From Egicoccus sp035462025 (lineage in GTDB: Bacteria; Actinomycetota; Nitriliruptoria; Nitriliruptorales; Nitriliruptoraceae), in NCBI GenBank assembly GCA_035462025.1, contig DATHUR010000089.1:1-64000 (forward strand): a DNA stretch of 64,000 nucleotides, in the 5' to 3' direction. Positions 52,237 through 60,268 of the stretch are shown one piece after another. The translations under genes were made by a program, and so were the position numbers. The notes below the pieces were generated by a model, which saw only the letters and a list, made by a program, of their open reading frames with translations, was not told where the DNA came from and ran no database searches. Position 1 is the first letter of the stretch. Every line of letters begins with the position of its first letter.

Positions 52237-53157
52237 TCAACCGCGGCCGCCGCGTCCGGGCGGCCCGTCACCATCCGGCCCCTTGCCCTTGCCGGGCGGG
52301 TCGTCCCCGGTGTCGGGCCGTGGCGGATCGGGGATCTGCTCGTTCGGTCCCCGCTGCTCGTCAGCGGTGCGGGCCCGGCGATCGTCGCGGGAACCGGTGC
52401 CGTCCGGGGCCGCTTCGAAGTGCGTCCCCTGCCAGCGCAACACCAGCGACGCGGGGTCCGTGGTGCCCGCGTCCGCATGCTCGTCGCACGCGAGCAGGAC
52501 CGTCACCGGGTGCCCCGGTCGCATCCGGAGCCGATGCTGCGCCGATCCGGTCAGCGGACAGCCCGCCGGTAGGGCCAGGCTCGCGTCGTCCGCGATCACG
52601 GCGACGACGACGCCCGCACCCGCCGCGAACGTGAACGGCGCCAGCAGTTCGGCCCGTCCGTCCCCGTCGACGTCCCGTGCGGCCGGTGTCCCGATCCTGT
52701 CCGCCGCCGGCGCGGTGATCTCGCCCCGCACGGCGTAGGCGTGGCCGTCCCAGGTCGCCAGGGTCACCGTGACGACCTCGTCGGTCCCCACGGCAGCGAC
52801 GACGAGGTCGGCGGTCCCGTTCCCGGTCACGTCGGCGGCGAGGTGGTCGGCGTCACGGGCGCGCGCGACCTGGTCCTGGAGAAGCGCGGCCATGGCGGCG
52901 TCACGGGAGGGTGCGGACCCGCCCGCCGCGTGCTCGGCGGCGACCTCGTCGGCGTCGGCCGGTGGCGCGGTTCGACGTGCGTCGGGCGGGCCGTCGACGC
53001 CGGCCGGGGTTCGCTGCGCCGGTGCGGTGATCGGTTGCTGGTCCGGCAGCGGCGTGGCCGTCAGTTCGGGAATCTCGGCCGTTCCGCCGCAGGCGGAAAC
53101 CGTCATGGCGATGGCCGCCATGACCACGACTCGTGGTGCGCGAACCAGGATCGGCAC
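52237..53157 (-). CDS. FG-GAP/VCBS-type lipoprotein
   Basis: A 306-residue lipoprotein (lipobox MTVSAC) with a Pro/Ala-rich linker. Two FG-GAP/VCBS-like calcium-binding blades follow: DVTGNGTADLVVAAVG and DVDGDGRAELLAPF. The C-terminus is a long disordered Pro/Gly/Asp/Lys tail. Such blades bind Ca2+ and often mediate surface contacts; with only two visible this is not a full propeller. The GTG at 53157 opens the signal peptide, though an ATG at 53121 is possible. Function unknown. Confidence 0.7.
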   Translation of the reverse strand: MPILVRAPRVVVMAAIAMTVSACGGTAEIPELTATPLPDQQPITAPAQRTPAGVDGPPDARRTAPPADADEVAAEHAAGGSAPSRDAAMAALLQDQVARARDADHLAADVTGNGTADLVVAAVGTDEVVTVTLATWDGHAYAVRGEITAPAADRIGTPAARDVDGDGRAELLAPFTFAAGAGVVVAVIADDASLALPAGCPLTGSAQHRLRMRPGHPVTVLLACDEHADAGTTDPASLVLRWQGTHFEAAPDGTGSRDDRRARTADEQRGPNEQIPDPPRPDTGDDPPGKGKGPDGDGPPGRGGRG

Positions 53158-53297
53158 TCCGGCCGGACGGCACGTGCGGTGCAGTCGGCATGCAACCGGT
53201 TGTCGCGGCTTCCCCGCAGCCGCCAGGGCGGCCACCCGCCGGTGACCGAATCGGTTGGCATGCACGGACCAGTCCGGGTTGAACCGGCCCCGGCGCG

Positions 53298-54185
53298 TCA
53301 GCGCACCAGCGTGGCCGCGGCGTCATCGCCGCGCCACCGTGCCCGGCCCTCGGCGACGAGCAACCGCAGGGTGGCACGTGTCGAGGCTTCCGCCGCCGGC
53401 CACAGGCGCCGGTCCACCTCGGCGTAGATGCGGCGCACGAGGTCGGCGGGCGTGGCCGGTCCCTGCCCCAGCTGCTGCACGACCTGGGCCCTGCGAAAGT
53501 CGCGGTGCCGGGCGTAGTAGGCGAGCACGGCGCCCGGGTCCTCGGTGAGTGCCGGGCCGTGTCCCGGATACAGCGCGTCCGGGCCGAGATCGGCCACCCG
53601 GCGGAGCGACGACAGGTAGGCGACGAGGTCGCCGTCGGGGTGGGCGACGACCGACGTGCCGCGGCCGAGGACGTGGTCGCCGGTCAGGAGCACGCCGTTC
53701 GGCGCCCGGAACGCGAGGTGGTCCGCCGTGTGGCCGGGCGTGGGGACGACGTCGAGGTCGAGACCGCCGCAGCTGATCCGGTCGCCGTCACCGACGACGC
53801 GCCCGCCGTCACCGGCGACCTCGATGGTGGCGGCGGCCACGGGGGCGCGGAAGCGGCGCGACCAGGCGTGGGCCGCCTCGGCGTGGTCGTGGTGATGGTG
53901 GGTCACCACGACCACACCGACCGTGGCATCGATGCGGGCGAGCACGTCCTCGACGGTCGCGAGGTGGTGGGCGTCGTCGGGCCCCGGATCCACCACGATC
54001 GCGGTCCCGCTTCCGGGCACGGCCATGATGTAGGTGTTCGTGCCGTCGAGCGTCATCGGTGACGGGTTGGGGGCGAGCACCCGCGTGGTCAGTTCGTCGA
54101 GTGGGGCCACCACCGTCATGGTGCCGGGGGCCGGCAGGTCCCAGGCCAGCCGCGGATCCACGGGCGGCGAGGTGGGCGTCGTCAT
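53298..54185 (-). CDS. Metallo-beta-lactamase-fold hydrolase
   Basis: A 295-residue cytosolic metal-dependent hydrolase. The metal motif is THHHHDHAEA, followed by PTPGHTADHLAF and TGDHVLG, as in the glyoxalase-II/RNase-like MBL branch, with a C-terminal helical winged segment (VVQQLGQGPATPADLVRRIY) typical of the LACTB2-like group. The substrate is unknown. A NUDIX hydrolase gene lies upstream on the same strand; I recall a similar pairing in mycobacteria. Confidence 0.85.
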   Translation of the reverse strand: MTTPTSPPVDPRLAWDLPAPGTMTVVAPLDELTTRVLAPNPSPMTLDGTNTYIMAVPGSGTAIVVDPGPDDAHHLATVEDVLARIDATVGVVVVTHHHHDHAEAAHAWSRRFRAPVAAATIEVAGDGGRVVGDGDRISCGGLDLDVVPTPGHTADHLAFRAPNGVLLTGDHVLGRGTSVVAHPDGDLVAYLSSLRRVADLGPDALYPGHGPALTEDPGAVLAYYARHRDFRRAQVVQQLGQGPATPADLVRRIYAEVDRRLWPAAEASTRATLRLLVAEGRARWRGDDAAATLVR

Positions 54186-54211
54186 CCGGCAAGCGTAGTG
54201 GGGGACGGCCC

Positions 54212-54247
54212 ACGGGCCCCGGAGCGTCGGAGACGTCCGGGGCCCGT
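54212..54247. terminator. Strong bidirectional hairpin upstream of the MBL gene
   Basis: ACGGGCCCCGGA pairs with TCCGGGGCCCGT, with CGTC/GACG extending the stem inside. It lies only 27 bases from the MBL start, on the leader side, so it may act as an attenuator for that leftward gene or end a transcript of the structured gap. Confidence 0.55.
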
Positions 54248-54729
54248 CAGCGGCCGTCACGAGCGCGACAGGCCGGCGGTGACGCACCGGCGGAGGTCGC
54301 ACGGTTCTCGGGCGACGAACGCCACTGCCGTGCGCGGCGCGTCACCGCCGTTGGGGAAGCTTCCGGCTCGGACCGCATGCGGTTCGTGGCCGTGCACCGA
54401 CGCTATTGCCCGACGGCTCCTCCGCGGACCGGCGCGCGCGCTGTGCGCGACGCAACGTCCGCCCAGACGGGCGCCGTAGCCAGGCCCCGGGCGCGACGCG
54501 GGTGGAGAACGCGGGAGCGGCGGCCCGTCTCCGGACCGCCGCTCACCTCTCCCGCCCTGACGGCTCCCGCTCCGTCTCCCTCAGAAGGAGGTAACGGGAA
54601 GGTTACCGATGGGTGGTGGCCGGCGGTAGGGGGTGGCCGGGATCCGTTGCACCTACCGCACGGTTTTCGCGCGAAGCGCGCGCCTCTGCTGAGGCCAATT
54701 GCGGCGGTTGGACCGGCTCCTACGGCCGA
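54248..54729. other. Gene-free structured stretch
   Basis: About 480 bases without a convincing protein gene on either strand. It contains hairpins: GAGCGGCGG (54515-54523) with CCGCCGCTC (54536-54544), and GGTAAC (54590-54595) with GTTACC (54602-54607), the latter directly after an AAGGAG sequence. It could be a long 5' leader of the MBL gene or a non-coding RNA; no known RNA family was recognised. Confidence 0.4.
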
Positions 54730-55587
54730 TTACACCGGTTCAGGTGGGTCGCCATCGGGATGCTGCACCAGCACCTGCTCGCCATCGCGCACGATCGTCG
54801 GCTGGATGCGTCGCTGGTCCACCGCGTCGGCGACCACCGCGGCCCAGGCCTCCTCGACGCTTCCGAGGAGCGCGAGTTGGGCCAGGTTCCGCCGCGTCGG
54901 GAAGATCACGACGGCCTCGCCCCGGCGCTGTGCGGCCACGGCTTCGTCGGGCGTGGTCCAGGTGACCTCGGTGCTCTCGACGTCGTCGGGCGAGGCGGTC
55001 TGGCCGTGCGGGAGGCGGGCCAGGAAGAAGCGGGTGTCGAACCGTCGATGCTGACCCTCGGGTGTGACCCACCAGGAGAACAGCCGCAGCCGGCGCAGAT
55101 CGAGCACCAGGGCCTCGTCCTCGAGCCATCCGCGCCAGTCCCATGCCCGTGTGCGATCCGACAGGCGTCGCCTGGCCTCGCGGAACGAGGCCGTGCGCAG
55201 GTCCTCGTCGGTGATGGGCGTGCCGTCCTCGCGCTCGGCGAGCAGCACGCCGACCTCTTCGAAGGTCTCGCGGACGGCCGCCACCAGCAGGCCCTGCGCG
55301 TCGGCGGCGGATGAAGCCCCCAGGCGCTGCTGCCAGCGGGCGGGGTTGTCGCCGACCCAGCGGGCGGCATCGATGCTCCGGTCGCTCGCATCGACCTTGC
55401 CGCCGGGGAAGACCAGCGCGCCGCCGGCGAAGTCCGCCTCGAGGTGGCGTTCGAGCATCAGTACCTCGAGTTCCCCACTGCGGGCCCGCTCGCGCACCAG
55501 CAGCACGCTGGCGGCGTCGACGGCCGCCGGCGACGCCCCGTCGGTGAGTCGCCCCGCCGCCGTCCGTCGTCCGCCTCGTCCCGCCAT
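54730..55587 (-). CDS. NUDIX hydrolase
   Basis: A 285-residue NUDIX-family pyrophosphohydrolase. The N-terminal beta part carries VLMLERHLEADFAGGALVFPGGKVD. The NUDIX helix is GLLVAAVRETFEEVGVLLAE, with the REx2-3EE metal-binding core present. The long insertion after it resembles the NUDT19-like (CoA or acyl-CoA pyrophosphatase) branch, but the substrate cannot be fixed. The ATG at 55587 precedes the domain directly. The 243 bases up to the next gene hold nothing notable. Confidence 0.85.
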   Translation of the reverse strand: MAGRGGRRTAAGRLTDGASPAAVDAASVLLVRERARSGELEVLMLERHLEADFAGGALVFPGGKVDASDRSIDAARWVGDNPARWQQRLGASSAADAQGLLVAAVRETFEEVGVLLAEREDGTPITDEDLRTASFREARRRLSDRTRAWDWRGWLEDEALVLDLRRLRLFSWWVTPEGQHRRFDTRFFLARLPHGQTASPDDVESTEVTWTTPDEAVAAQRRGEAVVIFPTRRNLAQLALLGSVEEAWAAVVADAVDQRRIQPTIVRDGEQVLVQHPDGDPPEPV

Positions 55588-55830
55588 GGTCCATCTCCGC
55601 CGTCACGGTCGTCCAGGGCGGCGAGTCTGGCACGGCGCGCGCGGAGTGGGCGACCGCCGCGCCACCGACACGGCGAGCGCGCGGTGTGCGACGATCTGGC
55701 CTCGTGATGCAACCAGACGGGGGTCGTCGACGTCCTAGCCGGCAGGTGCCGGCCGGTCACCGGTGGGGAACGTCCCCGGCGCGAGCGCGCTCGCCTCGAG
55801 CCCGGGACCGCAGACAGGAAGTGGGGCAAC

Positions 55831-58284
55831 GTGGCTGGTGGTCCGGACGCGCGCCGTCGGGGGCGGCTGTTGCTCGCGTTCGTCCTCGCGCTGCTGGCCC
55901 TGCTGCCCTCGCCGGTGCTCGCCGCGGACGACGGCCTCGAGCGCATCGACCTCGGCGCGGCGGTGACGGCGGGGTTCGGCCGCGGCACGGGGGCCGGCGC
56001 GTGGACGCTGGTCGAGATCGAGTTCTCGCCGCAGGTACCGATCGCCGGACGGCTCGAGGTCGCGACGATGGGCATGTCCCGCGGCGGGGCCGCGCTCGAG
56101 GTCGAGGTCTCGGCGGGCGCCACCAAGGTCTTCCACCTGTTGCTGCCACCCGCCGACGAGGTGCAGGCCGCCTTCGTCGCCAGCAACGGCACCCGGATCG
56201 CGTTGCCCCGCCCGCAGTTGGGCGGCAGCGAGGACGTCTTCGTCGGGGGGCTCGGTACGGCCCCCGCGCTGCCCACACCACTCAACACCGCCGGGCTCGA
56301 CCGGGCGATCCGCGGCGTTCCCGTCGACCCGGCCGTCCTCGACCTCGGGCCGCGTGCCCTCGACGCGCTCGACGCCCTGGTCGTCACGGCACACGACCTC
56401 GCCGGCCTGTCCGCCGGGCAACTCGACGCCGTCGCCGTCGCCGTCGCCACGGGCCTGGACCTCGTCGTGGCCGTCGGTGAGGGCGACACGTCGCTCCCGC
56501 TGCCCTGGAGTCCACTCACGTCCACGACCGACGCGGCCGACGGCGAGGTCCGCCTGGTCGCAGCGGACGGTGCCTGGGCCGCCTCCGCTGCCGACCTCGG
56601 CGTGCCCGACGGCGACGACGAGGGCACCTGGGTGAGCACCGTTGCCGCCGGACGGGGGCGCGTCATCGCGGTGGCGGGCATGCCCGGTACCGGCGGGACC
56701 GCCGACCGCGCCGAGGTGTGGTCGCAGGTGCTGCAGCCCCGCGCCGACCTCGGGATGCCGCTCGGCTCGTTCGACGAGGGCGACCTCGGCAACCGACTGT
56801 TCGGCGGCGGCTCGTCGCTGCCGGGCGTCGCCGGCGCCGTCGTGTTCCTGGCCCTGTTCCTGCTCCTCGTCGGACCGGTGAACGCCGTGGTGGTCCGCCG
56901 CATCGGCCGCCGTGAGCTCACATGGGTGACCGTGCCGGCCATCACGGTCGTGTTCACCGCGGTGGCCGCCGTCACCGCCGCCGGTGGTGGACCCACGCCG
57001 ACCCCGGTCACCCGCGCCGCGTGGTGGTTGGACGGCGTCGGACAGGAGGTGACCGCGCTGAGCGTGCAGGCACCCTCGCGCGGCACCCAACAGATCGTCT
57101 ATCCCGGCCAGCGCGACGGGATGATCGGCTCGTTCTGGACCGAGATGGTGGCGCTGTCGGACTACGACGGCGACGACACCACGTTCCGGGTCGAGCTCGA
57201 CGCCCTGCAGACGACGACGGCCGTCGCCTACGGCCCACCACCGGCCCCGGCGCCCGTCGAGGTCCACGCGATCCTCGACGGCAGCACGTTGCGGGTCAGC
57301 CTGACCAACCGAACCGACAGCGCCCTCGAGAACGTGCAGGTTCGGGTGGCGACGTCGACGACCGAGGTGGATCCGCTGGCGCCCGGCGAGGAACGCGAGG
57401 TGGTCATCGACGACCTCGGCGACACCCTCCCCCGCCCGCCCGGTGACCGCGGCATGCGGATGCTCGGCCGCCCCGTGCCCGCCGCAGCCGACGCGGAACC
57501 CCCGGGACCCGCGGTGGCCGAGCGGCTGCTGGCCTGGAACATGCTCGACCGCTCGCCCGGAGTCGTGTGGGTCACCGCCGCCAGCCGCGACGACCTTGCA
57601 CTGACGGTCCCGCGCGTCGGCAGGACGGTGGAGGACCGTGGGGCATTCGTGGCTGTCGGTGTCACGCCCGGCCGCGAAGGCACCACGCTGGCCCCACACG
57701 CGGTCCGACGTGACCTCGTGCGACGAGGGCTGTGGACGCCGTGGCGACAGCAGCCCCTCGCGGTCGACGGCGAGGCCGAAGCGGTCCTGCGCTTCCGGCT
57801 GCCGGGTCCCGGCGACCTCGGCACGCTCGTCTCGTCCCTCGACGAAGGTGGTGCCGTACGGCCGATGGACATGGGGATGAACGACCCCTGGGGCAACGGC
57901 TGCTTCGAGGTGGTCGAGGTCGACGCCGAGGGCAACGAGTCCGACCCGGAGGAACGCTGCGGCGACCAGATCGCCTGCCCGCCGAACTCGTCCGAGTGCG
58001 GCGGCGACGACGTGCGGGTCGAGGCCTGCTTCCCGGACGGGTCCTGCCAGATCGCCGAGCGCATCCGCGACGCCGAGGACGCCCAGGCGCCACCCGAGTC
58101 CGGGTTCGAGATCTTCGACCGGATCGAGCAACGCTGGGTCGCCGCCGACACCGTGTTCGACGACGCGGGCCGCGGCGACCCCGCGCAGGTCGTCTCGCCA
58201 CTCGGCGAGGTGCTGGTCCGCGCCCGCAACGTCGGTTCGCTGCCGTTCGGACAACGTGGCATCGGCGCGGAGGGTGTGTCATGA
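55831..58284 (+). CDS. Large exported membrane-anchored protein heading an ABC/MoxR operon
   Basis: An 817-residue protein with a signal peptide (cleavage near VLAADD), a long beta-rich extracytoplasmic N-terminal part, two membrane helices (about 333-352 and 365-385), and a second large beta-rich part with five or more cysteines (DQIACPPNSSECGG; EACFPDGSCQIA). The GTG at 55831 has GGAAG upstream. It overlaps the ABC ATPase gene (ATGA). The layout recalls exported proteins that accompany ABC exporters in membrane-stress or gliding-type operons. I do not recognise the family. Confidence 0.7.
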   Translation: MAGGPDARRRGRLLLAFVLALLALLPSPVLAADDGLERIDLGAAVTAGFGRGTGAGAWTLVEIEFSPQVPIAGRLEVATMGMSRGGAALEVEVSAGATKVFHLLLPPADEVQAAFVASNGTRIALPRPQLGGSEDVFVGGLGTAPALPTPLNTAGLDRAIRGVPVDPAVLDLGPRALDALDALVVTAHDLAGLSAGQLDAVAVAVATGLDLVVAVGEGDTSLPLPWSPLTSTTDAADGEVRLVAADGAWAASAADLGVPDGDDEGTWVSTVAAGRGRVIAVAGMPGTGGTADRAEVWSQVLQPRADLGMPLGSFDEGDLGNRLFGGGSSLPGVAGAVVFLALFLLLVGPVNAVVVRRIGRRELTWVTVPAITVVFTAVAAVTAAGGGPTPTPVTRAAWWLDGVGQEVTALSVQAPSRGTQQIVYPGQRDGMIGSFWTEMVALSDYDGDDTTFRVELDALQTTTAVAYGPPPAPAPVEVHAILDGSTLRVSLTNRTDSALENVQVRVATSTTEVDPLAPGEEREVVIDDLGDTLPRPPGDRGMRMLGRPVPAAADAEPPGPAVAERLLAWNMLDRSPGVVWVTAASRDDLALTVPRVGRTVEDRGAFVAVGVTPGREGTTLAPHAVRRDLVRRGLWTPWRQQPLAVDGEAEAVLRFRLPGPGDLGTLVSSLDEGGAVRPMDMGMNDPWGNGCFEVVEVDAEGNESDPEERCGDQIACPPNSSECGGDDVRVEACFPDGSCQIAERIRDAEDAQAPPESGFEIFDRIEQRWVAADTVFDDAGRGDPAQVVSPLGEVLVRARNVGSLPFGQRGIGAEGVS

Positions 58285-59267
58285 CCGACGTCCCCTTCGT
58301 CGGCGGGTCGGTCCCGCCACCGCCACCGCCGGCCGCGGCAGTGACCGTGCGCGGGCTTACCAAGCGCTACGGGAGCCTGCACGCGGTCGACCGGCTCGAC
58401 CTCGACGTCCCACGGGGCGGGGTCTTCGGCCTGGTCGGGCCGAACGGCGCCGGCAAGACCACGACCATGCTCGCGACCGTGACCCTGCTGCGGCCCGACG
58501 AGGGCACCATCGACGTGCTGGGCCACGACCCGATGACCCAGCCGCGCGAGGTGCGCCGCCGGGTCGGCTACGTCCCCGACACGTTCGGCCTCTACGACGG
58601 CCTGACCTGCGCGGAGTACCTCGACTTCTTCGCCCACGCCTACGAGGTCCCACGCGAGCACCGTGCCGAGCAGGTGAACGCCCTGCTCGAACTCGTCGAG
58701 TTGTCCCACAAGGCCGACACCGACGTGGCCGGGCTGTCGCGCGGCATGCAGCAGCGGTTGTCGCTCGCCCGCGGCCTCGTCCACGACCCACCGGTCCTGG
58801 TCGCCGACGAGCCAGCCTCCGGACTCGACCCGCGAGCCCGGGTCGAACTGCGCGAGATCGTCAAGGAACTCGCCAAGCAGGGCGTCACGATCGTGATCAG
58901 CTCGCACATCCTCGCCGAGCTCGACGAGCTGTGCGACCGGGTCGCGATCGTCGAGGCCGGCAAGGTGCTCGCGCAGGGCACGGCCGAGGAGATCCGCGGC
59001 GCCGTGCAGTCGGCCCACACCGTCACCGTGCGCGTGCTCGGCGACGACGACGCGCTGGCCAACGCCGCGCAGGTGGCCGGCGCGACCGGCGTGCTGGTGG
59101 ACGTCGTCGAGGGCCGTCTGCGCTGCGAGGTGGCGGGTGGCGAGGAAGCCGCCGCCGACCTGCTCGCCTCCCTGGTCGCCGCCGGCGTCCGCGTCGCCGA
59201 CTTCCGCGAGGACCGCGGCGGCCTCGAGCGGCTGTTCCTGTCCGTCACGCAGGGCGTGCAGCGATGA
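58281..59267 (+). CDS. ABC transporter ATP-binding protein
   Basis: A 328-residue exporter-type ATPase. Walker A GPNGAGKTT, signature LSRGMQQRLSLARGL, Walker B VLVADEP and the SSHILAELDEL switch region are intact. A C-terminal extension of about 90 residues follows, as in ABC-2-type drug/Na+ exporters. It pairs with the permease at 59287. The coupling between them passes through an unusual nine-codon mini-ORF (59264-59290). Confidence 0.92.
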   Translation: MTDVPFVGGSVPPPPPPAAAVTVRGLTKRYGSLHAVDRLDLDVPRGGVFGLVGPNGAGKTTTMLATVTLLRPDEGTIDVLGHDPMTQPREVRRRVGYVPDTFGLYDGLTCAEYLDFFAHAYEVPREHRAEQVNALLELVELSHKADTDVAGLSRGMQQRLSLARGLVHDPPVLVADEPASGLDPRARVELREIVKELAKQGVTIVISSHILAELDELCDRVAIVEAGKVLAQGTAEEIRGAVQSAHTVTVRVLGDDDALANAAQVAGATGVLVDVVEGRLRCEVAGGEEAAADLLASLVAAGVRVADFREDRGGLERLFLSVTQGVQR

Positions 59268-59290
59268 CAGACCAAGGGGTGCAGCGATGA
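59264..59290 (+). other. Nine-codon bridging ORF (MTDQGVQR) duplicating the ABC ATPase C-terminus
   Basis: The ATPase ends GVQR-stop. Its stop overlaps an ATG that opens a mini-ORF encoding MTDQGVQR, which ends in the same residues (GGC changed to GGG). The mini-ORF stop in turn overlaps the permease ATG. It looks like a short duplication that kept translational coupling on both sides. There is no evidence that the peptide itself matters. Confidence 0.5.
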
Positions 59291-60267
59291 AGGCGCCGAC
59301 GTTGAACCCGGTGCTGCGCCGCGAACTGCTCGAGCGGTGGCGTGGCCCGCGGGCCGCGGTCGTGCTGACCGCGTACCTCGGCCTGCTGGGCGGCATGCTG
59401 CTGCTCGCCCGTTGGCTCGCGACCAACTGGCTCGAGCAGCAGGCGGCGAACGGCTGGGCCCCCGTGACGGCCAGCGGACCGGTGCTCGGCCGGTTCCTGC
59501 TCGAGAACCTGCTGGCCGGCGTGCTCGGCCTCGTGCTGTTCGTGGCACCGGGGTACGCGGCGGCGCAACTGGCCGGCGAACGCGAACGCCGCACCCTGGG
59601 CCTGCTGCGCATCACCCTGCTGCGACCCTGGAACATCGTGCTCGGCAAGCTCGGTGCGGCCTCGGCGTGGACGGTGCTGCTGGTGCTGGTCACCGCACCC
59701 CTGGCGGCGACGGCGTTCGTCCTGGGCGGCGCCACGCTCGGCGACCTCGTGCGCGGCCTGCTGGTCGTGCTGGTGGTCGCGGTGTGCATCGCGGCGATGG
59801 CGATCGGGATCTCGGCCCGTACCCGCCGGACCACCGGCGCGGTCGTGCTGACCTACGGGCTGGTGCTGTTCCTGGTGATCGGGACCCTGATCGCGTCGTT
59901 CGCCGAGTTCGCCGCCCGGGACTTCTCGATGGGCGACGACCAGCGGCCGGTCGCCATGTACGCCAATCCGTTCTACGCACTGGCCGACGCGACCGGGGCG
60001 TCGACCCGGTCGACGTTCAGCGGCGGGCTGCCGTCCGTGCTGACCCCGTTCGCGGCGGCCCTGCCCGGCAGCAACACCTTCGTCGCCATGGACCCGATGC
60101 CGATGCCGCTCGGGGGCTTCGGTCTCGCCGAGCCCGGCCGCGGCGCCGAGGACGGGCCGATGGCGGTGTGGCCGGTGACCCTGGCGGTGTACGTGCTGTT
60201 CGGATTCCTCGGGTTGTTGCTGGCCACCCGCTCGCTGGGGCCGCGTGACGGCGTACGGGAGACCTGA
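59287..60267 (+). CDS. ABC-2-type permease
   Basis: A 326-residue membrane protein with six or seven hydrophobic helices (for example VVLTAYLGLLGGMLLLARWL, LLVVLVVAVCIAAMAIGIS, VVLTYGLVLFLVIGTLIASF and VYVLFGFLGLLLATRSL). It begins as a cytosolic helix (NPVLRRELLERWR) typical of ABC-2 permeases and has a GERERRTLGLLRITLLRPWNI elbow. It forms the exporter with the ATPase at 58281. The substrate is unknown. Confidence 0.85.
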   Translation: MKAPTLNPVLRRELLERWRGPRAAVVLTAYLGLLGGMLLLARWLATNWLEQQAANGWAPVTASGPVLGRFLLENLLAGVLGLVLFVAPGYAAAQLAGERERRTLGLLRITLLRPWNIVLGKLGAASAWTVLLVLVTAPLAATAFVLGGATLGDLVRGLLVVLVVAVCIAAMAIGISARTRRTTGAVVLTYGLVLFLVIGTLIASFAEFAARDFSMGDDQRPVAMYANPFYALADATGASTRSTFSGGLPSVLTPFAAALPGSNTFVAMDPMPMPLGGFGLAEPGRGAEDGPMAVWPVTLAVYVLFGFLGLLLATRSLGPRDGVRET

Positions 60268-60268
60268 C

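Noticed and set aside
54321..54490. Partial resemblance to a cobalamin riboswitch (GCCACTG, GGGGAAGC and AGCCAGG in order)
   Set aside because: Spacing is far too wide, the full B12 box is missing, and the neighbours (MBL and NUDIX genes) have no cobalamin link.
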